Assembly: GCA_937915775.1 (NCBI GenBank)
Contig: CALGGQ010000361.1
Location: 1 to 6,013 of the forward strand
Length of the DNA stretch: 6,013 nucleotides
From: an uncultured Clostridia bacterium
GTDB taxonomy: Bacteria; Bacillota; Clostridia; Oscillospirales; Acutalibacteraceae
Direction: 5' to 3'
Shown: piece after piece, positions 1 through 4,642 of the stretch
How positions within the stretch are numbered: the first letter of the stretch is position 1
How the letters are laid out: each line of letters begins with the position of its first letter
The notes under the pieces: model-generated
What the model was told of the DNA's origin: nothing
The model's database searches: none
The model's input: only the letters and a program-made list of their open reading frames with translations
Translations under genes and position numbers: made by a program

Positions 1-200
1 TAAAAGTAAAATGCGTAGATACCTTCTTCTTCCGGTACAAAATCGAATAAAGCGTATGGGCTTGACTGATTAAGATTAACACTTCTTGTTTCATCAACTA
101 TTATAATTGGATTATCTTCTGCCATAACCGTTATCTGTAACCCTATCAGGATTGAACAGAACATTGAAATTGTTAATAAAACTGCCAAAACCTTCTTCAT
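1..200 (-). CDS. Exported protein of unknown function, N-terminal part (cut by window edge)
   Basis: This reading frame starts with ATG at 200-198 and runs off the left edge; about 66 codons are visible. The N-terminus MKKVLAVLLTISMFCSILIG is a classic Sec signal peptide: two lysines followed by a hydrophobic stretch. A likely signal peptidase I site follows ...ITVMA before EDNP, near residue 27. The cysteine at residue 15 is not in a lipobox, so a lipoprotein is unlikely. The mature part visible (NPIIIVDETRSVNLNQSSPY...) resembles the start of a beta-rich surface or secreted domain, but no family is recognisable. The start is supported by AGAAGGGG at 217-210, nine bases upstream. The gene is AT-rich compared with everything right of 539, which may mean separate ancestry. 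It sits behind a promoter, a long hairpin and an intrinsic terminator, so expression may be attenuated. Function is not assigned. Confidence 0.8.
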   Translation of the reverse strand, partial: MKKVLAVLLTISMFCSILIGLQITVMAEDNPIIIVDETRSVNLNQSSPYALFDFVPEEEGIYAFYF

Positions 201-223
201 TTTCTTTTTCCCCTTCTAAAAAC

Positions 224-254
224 AAAAAAATGCGTACAGCCAGAGCTGTACGCC
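224..254 (-). terminator. Intrinsic terminator inside the 5' leader of the exported-protein gene
   Basis: On the minus strand GCGTACAGC (253-245) and GCTGTACGC (240-232) form a perfect 9-bp stem with a TCTG loop. After one A comes a run of seven T (230-224). The T run is on the minus strand only, so the terminator acts leftward. It ends just seven bases before the ribosome-binding site of the exported-protein gene (217-210), and the upstream neighbour on the other side is divergent. It therefore cannot simply end an upstream minus-strand gene seen here. It either attenuates the downstream gene or ends a small RNA. Confidence 0.8.
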
Positions 255-275
255 AAAAACGCAAGCTCAACTGTC

Positions 276-397
276 GCCAAACAAATTTACAAGATACTAT
301 GAAAAAATAGCACGGTAAATACGAGCCGCATTTTTATCAAAAGACAAAAAGCCGCCTATTTTTTCATAATTAGTATAAACTTGTAAATTTATTTGGC
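276..397 (-). ncRNA. Candidate structured leader RNA / small RNA with a 35-bp rod-like stem
   Basis: Read on the minus strand, the 5' arm (397-356) and 3' arm (310-276) pair along their length. GCCAAATAAATTTACAAG pairs with CTTGTAAATTTGTTTGGC (18 bp, one G-U), then ATAC with GTAT, then TATGAAAAAATAG with CTATTTTTTCATA (13 bp). Only two small bulges (TTT and TAAT) interrupt it, both on the 5' side. All 35 bases of the 3' arm are paired; the apical loop is 45 bases and can form a smaller T-rich/A-rich hairpin. The predicted transcription start of the upstream promoter falls at about 397, the first base of the stem, and an intrinsic terminator follows at 254-224. This suggests an RNA of roughly 175 nt or a regulatory leader. 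I do not recognise a known riboswitch class or 6S RNA. A palindromic MITE-like DNA element is the main alternative. Confidence 0.5.
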
Positions 398-403
398 ATT
401 TTC

Positions 404-432
404 ATTTTAGCATTGTTTACATAAGAAGTCAA
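404..432 (-). promoter_or_regulatory. sigmaA-type promoter for the structured leader and exported-protein gene
   Basis: On the minus strand TTGACT (432-427) lies 17 bases upstream of TAAAAT (409-404), and the -10 is preceded by TGC, giving an extended -10. Each hexamer matches five of six consensus bases. The expected start is seven bases downstream, at about 397, exactly where the long RNA stem begins. Confidence 0.7.
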
Positions 433-445
433 CCAAATACTCTGC

Positions 446-453
446 CCCGCGGG
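446..453. promoter_or_regulatory. GC-rich palindrome between two divergent promoters, possible operator
   Basis: CCCGCGGG is a perfect 8-bp palindrome in a GC-rich island (444-456) within an otherwise AT-rich spacer. It lies between the two divergent -35 boxes (427-432 and 475-480). Loosely symmetrical AACCA (431-435) and TGGTT (459-463) flank it. It could bind a regulator common to both promoters, but the symmetry is imperfect and this is only a candidate. Confidence 0.25.
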
Positions 454-474
454 CGGTCTGGTTACACATTTTTC

Positions 475-503
475 TTGTATTTGGCGAAAGTTTGTGTTAT
501 GAT
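475..503 (+). promoter_or_regulatory. sigmaA-type extended -10 promoter for the ABC-F gene
   Basis: TTGTAT (475-480) is 17 bases upstream of TATGAT (498-503), which is preceded by TGT, an extended -10 element. The start is expected near 510, leaving a leader of only about 29 nt. AGGGGG (525-530) sits eight bases before the ATG at 539. The leader is too short for the leader-peptide attenuators known from inducible ABC-F antibiotic-resistance genes, so expression is probably not drug-attenuated. Confidence 0.65.
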
Positions 504-538
504 ACTTCCGCTAATATAAAAATTAGGGGGAAATTCGG

Positions 539-2152
539 ATGATTTCTGCTGAAAATATTTCCGTGCAGTTCGGCGGGCGGTCGCTGTTTGAGCGCGTGAA
601 CGTCGTGTTTTCACCTGGCAACTGCTACGGCATCATCGGCGCAAACGGCGCCGGCAAATCCACGTTCTTAAAGGTGCTGTCAGGCGACTTAGAGCCGAGC
701 AAGGGCGAGATTCACATCACCCCGGGCGAGCGCCTTTCCGTGCTGAAGCAGGACCACTTTGCCTACGATGAATACGAGGTGGTGCGCACCGTGCTGATGG
801 GCAACCCGCGCCTGATTGAAATTATGGAGGAAAAGGACGCGCTGTATATGAAGCCCGACTTTTCCGAGGAGGACGGCGTGCGCGCCGGCGAGCTGGAGGC
901 GGAATTTGCCGACCTTGACGGCTGGACGGCGGAGAGCGACGCCGAATTTATGCTCAACAAGCTCGGCGTGACCGATGAATATCACTATATGAAAATGGCG
1001 GAGCTGCCCTCCGACCTCAAGGTGAAGGTGCTGCTGGCGCAGGCGCTGTTCGGCAATCCGGACATCCTGCTGCTCGACGAGCCGACGAACCACCTCGACC
1101 TCGCCGCTATCAGCTGGCTGGAAAACTTTTTGCTCGATTTTCCGAACACGGTCATCGTCGTTTCGCACGACCGTCATTTCCTGAATAAAGTCTGCACGCA
1201 TATCTGCGACGTGGATTACGGCAAAATCACGCTGTACACCGGCAACTACGACTTCTGGTACGAATACACGCAGATGCGCCAGCGCCAGATGCGCGACCAG
1301 AACAAGAAGAATGAGCAGAAGATTAAGGAACTACAGGACTTCATTAATCGCTTCTCAGCCAACGCCGCCAAGTCCAAGCAGGCTACCAGCCGTAAGAAGC
1401 AGCTTGACGCGCTGGAGATGTTTGAAATGCCCGTCTCCTCCCGCCGCTTCCCGTATGTGGACTTCAAGCCGAACAGAGAGTGCGGCAACGATTTGCTGCG
1501 CGTGGACCATCTGAGCAAAACCATCGGCGAGCGCAAGGTGCTGGACGATATCTCCTTCGTCATTCACCCGCGCGAAAAGGTCGCCTTCGTCGGCTCCGAC
1601 GCCGTGGCGAAAACCACGCTGTTCAAAATCATTATGGGCGAAATGGAGCCGGACGAGGGCTCGTACAAATGGGGTGTCACCACCACGCAGAGCTACTTTC
1701 CCTCCGATAACAGCGCCTACTTTGACGGCAATCAGATGAACCTCGTTGACTGGCTGCGCCAGTATACAGACGCCACCCAGCAGCACGAGAGCGATATCCG
1801 CACCTGGCTCGGCAGAATGCTGTTTTCCGGCGATGAGGCGCTCAAAATCTGCAACGTCTTATCGGGCGGGGAGCGCGTACGCTGTATGCTGTGCAAAATG
1901 ATGGTGTCCGGCGCGAACGTTCTCATTTTTGACGAGCCGACGAACCACCTCGACCTTGAATCCATCACGGCACTCAACAACGGCTTAATCCGCTATCCCG
2001 AAACGGTGCTCTTTACCTCGCACGACCACCAGTTCGTACAGACGGTTGCCGACCGCATTATCGAGGTCAGCGGCAGCAAGCTCGTTGACCGCAAGGGCAG
2101 CTACGACGAATTCCTGTCCACCTTCGATGAGGAACAACTTAAAAAGTATTAA
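539..2152 (+). CDS. ABC-F family ATPase (YkpA/YbiT-like), ribosome-associated
   Basis: A soluble 537-aa protein with two ABC ATPase domains and no membrane segments. ABC-F proteins bind the ribosomal E site and act on translation; some confer antibiotic resistance. NBD1 has Walker A GANGAGKST (34-42), Q71, Walker B LLLDEP (177-182) and the H-switch SHDRH (209-213). A short charged linker (about 241-300) matches the P-site-tRNA-interaction region. NBD2 has signature LSGGE (441-445), Walker B LIFDEP (462-467) and SHDHQ (494-498). Two motifs are degenerate: the NBD1 signature reads LPSDL (156-160), and the NBD2 Walker A reads GSDAVAKTT (352-360), losing the glycine before lysine. These would pair in the same composite site, leaving one canonical and one degenerate site. 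Length fits YkpA/YbiT (about 530-540 aa). It is transcribed alone from its own promoter, with a convergent neighbour downstream. A housekeeping translation role is more likely than resistance, but this is inferred. Confidence 0.93.
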   Translation: MISAENISVQFGGRSLFERVNVVFSPGNCYGIIGANGAGKSTFLKVLSGDLEPSKGEIHITPGERLSVLKQDHFAYDEYEVVRTVLMGNPRLIEIMEEKDALYMKPDFSEEDGVRAGELEAEFADLDGWTAESDAEFMLNKLGVTDEYHYMKMAELPSDLKVKVLLAQALFGNPDILLLDEPTNHLDLAAISWLENFLLDFPNTVIVVSHDRHFLNKVCTHICDVDYGKITLYTGNYDFWYEYTQMRQRQMRDQNKKNEQKIKELQDFINRFSANAAKSKQATSRKKQLDALEMFEMPVSSRRFPYVDFKPNRECGNDLLRVDHLSKTIGERKVLDDISFVIHPREKVAFVGSDAVAKTTLFKIIMGEMEPDEGSYKWGVTTTQSYFPSDNSAYFDGNQMNLVDWLRQYTDATQQHESDIRTWLGRMLFSGDEALKICNVLSGGERVRCMLCKMMVSGANVLIFDEPTNHLDLESITALNNGLIRYPETVLFTSHDHQFVQTVADRIIEVSGSKLVDRKGSYDEFLSTFDEEQLKKY

Positions 2153-2153
2153 G

Positions 2154-2183
2154 CAAAACGGACGACATCAGTCGTCCGTTTTG
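2154..2183. terminator. Bidirectional intrinsic terminator between convergent genes
   Basis: CAAAACGGACGAC (2154-2166) and GTCGTCCGTTTTG (2171-2183) form a perfect 13-bp stem with the loop ATCA. The A-rich left edge and T-rich right edge let it work in both directions. It lies two bases after the ABC-F stop codon. The stop codon of the convergent radical SAM gene (2170-2168) is in the loop, so its last codons form one arm. Confidence 0.8.
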
Positions 2184-3208
2184 TTGTGATGTACCCGCGC
2201 GCAGAGCGGATTTTCATATAATTTTCCGGCGGTGAACCAGTTGTACGAGCGGCAGCCCGCCGCGCAATAGGCACCCATTGCACACGAAGCGCATTTTCCC
2301 GTCAGCAGCGACGGCGTAAAGCGGCGGTTATAGGCAAATGCGTTTTCATCCTCCCAGATATCCCGCAGCGATTGCTGACGCAGATTGCCCTCGTTAAACC
2401 GCTCGTCGTACATCGACTCGCAGCCGCGGACATTGCCGATGCTGTCAATTCCGACAGAAGTCAAACCGGAGCTGCAGCCCGAAAAAACGGCGCCGTCGAC
2501 GCCGCGGAGATGCCCCTCCTCCGGCGTGAAGTAGCCGATATTATCCGCAATGCCGAGATAAAACGGTGCTGAGGGCGCTGTTTGGCTGACAAACTGAATC
2601 ACCTTTTCCGCGTCAAAACGGATATCCACGCCGTTTTCCTGTGCATTTCCCATCGGGGAGCACGCCTGCAGCTGCCACGCAAAAATCGGATACCGCCGCA
2701 GCACGGCGTACAGCTCCTCCAGCAGCGGCGCGTTATCGGCGCGCAGCGCGCTGATGACGGACACCGGAATGCCCGCCTTTGTCAAAGCTTTAATCGTGGC
2801 AAGCGCGCGCTGAAAGCTGCCGGGCTGGCGGTACGCATCGTGCGCCGCCTCCGGGGCGTCAAGCGATACGGCGACAGATTCAATATGTACGCGCTTCAGC
2901 GCCGCGATAATTTCCGGCGTCATACGGTAGCCGTTGGTGATAATGCAGGTTTTTACCCCGCGGGATGTCAGCGCGGCGACAATTTGCGCCCAATCAGGGC
3001 GCATAAACACCTCGCCGCCAATCATCGAAACACGGCGGCAGCCGAGCTCCGCCAGCTGCCGTGCCACATCAAGACATTCCTCCGTGGTCAGCTCGTTTGC
3101 CCGCGCCCTGCCGCCCTTCGAGCCGCAGTATTGGCACTGAAAACAGCAGGCAAGCGTGATTTCCCACACGCAGGAGCGCAGCGCAAACGGAAAAGCGTCA
3201 CGGCTCAT
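2168..3208 (-). CDS. Radical SAM/SPASM enzyme, probable peptide-modifying maturase
   Basis: A 346-aa enzyme predicted to cleave S-adenosylmethionine reductively and act on a peptide or protein. The AdoMet cluster motif is C21-x3-C25-x2-C28 (CCFQCQYC), followed by GGE (64-66) and further TIM-barrel elements (TNGY 91-94, SLDAPE 115-120). The C-terminus is a complete seven-cysteine SPASM domain holding auxiliary Fe-S clusters: C245-x12-G258-x4-C263, C306-x2-C309-x5-C315-x3-C319, C336. SPASM enzymes of this build commonly modify ribosomal peptides (PqqE, AlbA-type) or sulfatases. There is no N-terminal RiPP recognition domain: the core starts within the first 20 residues. The ATG overlaps the stop codon of the upstream repeat-protein gene (ATGA, 3208-3205), so translation is coupled and that protein is the obvious candidate substrate. 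The modification itself cannot be read from sequence. Confidence 0.9.
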   Translation of the reverse strand: MSRDAFPFALRSCVWEITLACCFQCQYCGSKGGRARANELTTEECLDVARQLAELGCRRVSMIGGEVFMRPDWAQIVAALTSRGVKTCIITNGYRMTPEIIAALKRVHIESVAVSLDAPEAAHDAYRQPGSFQRALATIKALTKAGIPVSVISALRADNAPLLEELYAVLRRYPIFAWQLQACSPMGNAQENGVDIRFDAEKVIQFVSQTAPSAPFYLGIADNIGYFTPEEGHLRGVDGAVFSGCSSGLTSVGIDSIGNVRGCESMYDERFNEGNLRQQSLRDIWEDENAFAYNRRFTPSLLTGKCASCAMGAYCAAGCRSYNWFTAGKLYENPLCARVHHNKTDD

Positions 3209-3642
3209 TCGGTTTTGTCCTCAACGGGACAGGGCATGCCGCATTCCGGGCAGAATTTGCCGTAAAAGCCTTTCGCCCCGCAGCTCGGACAGGTTTTAAA
3301 GGTATCCTCCTGCGGTTTTGGGAAGGGTGATGCCGTCTGCTGCGTTGATGTAGGCATCTGATTCATCGGAGTAAACATCATTCCCATCCCGCCTGATGGC
3401 TGCTGATTGTTGAAATATTCAGGGCCGGCATAAACCATACCGATAATTTCACGCTCAGGCATTCCCTCCGGCATCGGGGCGCGGTTAAAATATTCCGGCC
3501 CCGCATAGACGCCTTCCATCATCGAGGCTTCTTTATCCCTTTGTTCAAAAAACTCAGGACCGGCATAGACCTCTTCCATCATCGCGTCGTCATCCTTATC
3601 AGCCTTGTTCCACGGAAAGAATTTCTTTTTATCCTCTGCCAT
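3205..3642 (-). CDS. VYAGPE-repeat protein with C-terminal zinc ribbon, candidate radical SAM substrate
   Basis: A 145-aa protein that I cannot place in a named family. The N-terminus is short, charged and aromatic (MAEDKKKFFPWNK). Three near-identical repeats follow: VYAGPEFF (25-32), VYAGPEYF (45-52) and VYAGPEYF (70-77). The first two are preceded by MME[EG]. A Met/Pro/Gln-rich low-complexity stretch spans about 81-110. The end is a zinc ribbon with C118-x2-C121 and C131-x2-C134, plus C138. There is no signal peptide and no double-glycine leader. AGAAAGGAG at 3659-3651, eight bases upstream, fixes the start. The gene is first in an operon with the radical SAM/SPASM gene, overlapping it by four bases. 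A repeated short motif with conserved aromatic residues beside a SPASM enzyme suggests a multi-core RiPP-like precursor, with the repeats as modification sites. Alternatively the zinc ribbon could make it an adaptor or partner rather than a substrate. Confidence 0.85.
   Translation of the reverse strand: MAEDKKKFFPWNKADKDDDAMMEEVYAGPEFFEQRDKEASMMEGVYAGPEYFNRAPMPEGMPEREIIGMVYAGPEYFNNQQPSGGMGMMFTPMNQMPTSTQQTASPFPKPQEDTFKTCPSCGAKGFYGKFCPECGMPCPVEDKTE
3412..3435 (-). repeat. VYAGPE[FY]F coding repeat, copy 3 of 3
   Basis: Encodes VYAGPEYF (residues 70-77), 25 residues after copy 2, followed by NN. The preceding residues are IIGM, so the Met-Met-Glu context of the first two copies is not kept, but the octapeptide is identical to copy 2. 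Confidence 0.85.
3487..3510 (-). repeat. VYAGPE[FY]F coding repeat, copy 2 of 3
   Basis: Encodes VYAGPEYF (residues 45-52), 20 residues after copy 1, followed by NR. Like copy 1 it is preceded by Met-Met-Glu and one further residue. Confidence 0.85.
3547..3570 (-). repeat. VYAGPE[FY]F coding repeat, copy 1 of 3
   Basis: Encodes VYAGPEFF (residues 25-32). Its DNA differs from copies 2 and 3 at several wobble positions while the peptide is kept, apart from a Phe for Tyr exchange. This points to selection on the protein motif rather than a recent DNA duplication. Confidence 0.85.
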
Positions 3643-3665
3643 AGTACCAGCTCCTTTCTGCTTTC

Positions 3666-3694
3666 ATTATAAAAGATGACGGCGGTGATGTAAA
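3666..3694 (-). promoter_or_regulatory. Promoter of the repeat-protein / radical SAM operon
   Basis: On the minus strand TTTACA (3694-3689) is separated by 17 bases from a perfect TATAAT (3671-3666). The predicted start is near 3660, giving a very short leader of about 18 nt that is almost entirely ribosome-binding site (3659-3651). This leaves no room for a riboswitch or attenuator, so any control would act at the promoter. Confidence 0.75.
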
Positions 3695-3703
3695 GAGAAA
3701 TCA

Positions 3704-3732
3704 TTGCGCATTCACGCGCGGTATGCTACAAT
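3704..3732 (+). promoter_or_regulatory. Promoter of the HD-domain gene, back-to-back with the operon promoter
   Basis: TTGCGC (3704-3709), 17 bases, then TACAAT (3727-3732) preceded by TGC (extended -10). The -35 is weak after the first three bases, but the extended -10 compensates. The expected start is near 3739. Its -35 is only nine bases from the -35 of the divergent operon promoter. Confidence 0.6.
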
Positions 3733-3755
3733 AACGGCAGAAAGGCGTGATACCG

Positions 3756-4442
3756 ATGAAGCAAACCGACTATAACAAAATAGAAGCCTATATGCAGCAG
3801 TGTATGCAGGACAGCGCACACGACAGAGAGCACGTTTACCGTGTGCTGAACGTGGCGCTGGCGATTGCGGCACGGGAGCAGAACGTCAATACGGATATTC
3901 TGATAGCCGCCTGCCTGCTGCACGACATTGCCAGAAAGGAACAGACGGAAAACCCCTCCCTCTGCCACGCGCAGCGCGGTGCGGAAAAGGCGTTTCGTTT
4001 TCTGACGGAAAACGGCTTTGCCGCAGCGTTTGCCGAACACGTCGCCGCCTGTATATCCACCCACCGCTTCCGCGGCAACAACCCGCCCGAAAGCATCGAA
4101 GCCAAAATCCTGTTTGACGCCGATAAAATCGACGCCACCGGCACGCTCGGTATCGCGCGCACGCTGCAATATAACGCCGACCACGGTGAGCCGCTGTATT
4201 CGCTTGATGAAAACGGCAACGTGCTGGACGGCAGCGGCGACAGCGCGCCGTCCTTCTTCCAGGAATACCGCTTTAAGCTCGAAAAGGTGTACGACAAGCT
4301 GCTGACTGACAGCGGCAGAGCCATCGCCGCCGAACGCCGGCAATCGGCAGTTGCCTTTTATAACAGCATGCTGCATGAGGTGCGCAATTCCTACGCCGAG
4401 GGAAAAGCCTTGCTGCAAGGCTGTTTAGAGACGGAAGAATAG
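3756..4442 (+). CDS. HD-domain metal-dependent phosphohydrolase (YedJ/YpgQ-like)
   Basis: A 228-aa cytosolic protein of the HD superfamily, whose members hydrolyse phosphate esters of nucleotides or related metabolites using bound metal ions. Likely ligands are H26 (in REHVYRV), the H56-D57 doublet (in LLHDIARK) and an aspartate in DADKIDATGTLGIAR (121-135). That last motif, with its GxxGIAR continuation, is typical of the YedJ/YpgQ branch. H103 in STHRF is another conserved candidate. Similar proteins have been reported to act as nucleotide pyrophosphatases, but the substrate here is unknown. I chose ATG at 3756 because AGAAAGG (3739-3745) lies ten bases upstream. An in-frame GTG at 3747 is only one base after that site and is too close. 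It is transcribed alone, divergently from the radical SAM operon. No functional link to that operon is evident beyond the shared promoter region. Confidence 0.88.
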   Translation: MKQTDYNKIEAYMQQCMQDSAHDREHVYRVLNVALAIAAREQNVNTDILIAACLLHDIARKEQTENPSLCHAQRGAEKAFRFLTENGFAAAFAEHVAACISTHRFRGNNPPESIEAKILFDADKIDATGTLGIARTLQYNADHGEPLYSLDENGNVLDGSGDSAPSFFQEYRFKLEKVYDKLLTDSGRAIAAERRQSAVAFYNSMLHEVRNSYAEGKALLQGCLETEE

Positions 4443-4450
4443 TTAAATTG

Positions 4451-4596
4451 GAATTTGTCGAGATAGTGACCGGTGACCAGTGGCTAGTGACCAGTTGTTG
4501 GGCGGGACACCCGCACCCGATTATAATCGGAGCGAAGCGACCTATAACTGACCACTGACCACTGGACACTGACCACTGAATTTGCTTTGCAAATTC
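4451..4596. repeat. Intergenic repeat element made of two heptad arrays (MITE/REP-like)
   Basis: The left array has four heptads related to AGTGACC (4465-4492, plus a partial AGT). The right array has four heptads related to ACTGACC (4547-4574, plus a partial copy). The two arrays are imperfect inverted copies of each other. Between them are a small hairpin, GCGGG-ACA-CCCGC (4502-4514), and a perfect 14-bp palindrome, CCGATTATAATCGG (4517-4530). The outer ends carry GAATTTG (4451-4457) and its complement CAAATTC (4590-4596). The right end also forms its own hairpin, GAATTTGC-TTT-GCAAATTC (4578-4596). It holds no gene and fills the gap between two convergent genes. No clear target-site duplication is visible. 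Such dispersed elements are common between genes in gut Clostridia; mobility is inferred only. Confidence 0.7.
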
Positions 4597-4604
4597 TGAT
4601 TTAT

Positions 4605-4633
4605 CAAAAACGGCTGCCTCCGTTGAGGCAGCC
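4605..4633. terminator. Intrinsic terminator for the DUF1667 operon, probably bidirectional
   Basis: GGCTGCCTC (4612-4620) and GAGGCAGCC (4625-4633) form a perfect 9-bp GC-rich stem with loop CGTT. On the minus strand it is followed by GTTTTT (4611-4606), an effective leftward terminator nine bases after the DUF1667 stop codon. On the plus strand the following TGTTTCTTCTT is weaker but may also stop transcripts from the HD gene. Confidence 0.8.
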
Positions 4634-4642
4634 TGTTTCTTC

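Noticed and set aside
154..164. Lipoprotein signal (cysteine at residue 15 of the exported protein)
   Set aside because: The preceding residues Ser-Met-Phe do not form a lipobox and the hydrophobic stretch continues past the cysteine; cleavage after Val-Met-Ala is more plausible.
276..397. 6S RNA
   Set aside because: The rod shape and size are suggestive, but the typical central bubble is not evident and the stem is nearly continuous; a terminator-linked leader or palindromic element fits better.
475..538. Leader-peptide attenuator in front of the ABC-F gene, as in inducible antibiotic-resistance ABC-F genes
   Set aside because: The predicted 5' leader is about 29 nt and contains only the ribosome-binding site, with no room for a leader ORF or terminator.
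2582..3265. Long plus-strand open frame antisense to the radical SAM gene
   Set aside because: It is a GC-rich shadow frame. The protein has no recognisable motif, and the minus strand carries a complete radical SAM/SPASM enzyme with coupled start and terminator.
3747..3755. GTG at 3747 as start of the HD-domain gene
   Set aside because: Only one base separates it from the AGAAAGG site, while ATG at 3756 has a ten-base spacing; the family does not need the extra residues.
3726..4418. Long minus-strand open frame antisense to the HD gene
   Set aside because: Shadow frame. The plus strand has all HD-family motifs, a ribosome-binding site and a promoter, and the antisense product has no coherent family signature.
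4465..4579. CRISPR array
   Set aside because: The units are 7-base tandem repeats without unique spacers, and no cas genes are present.
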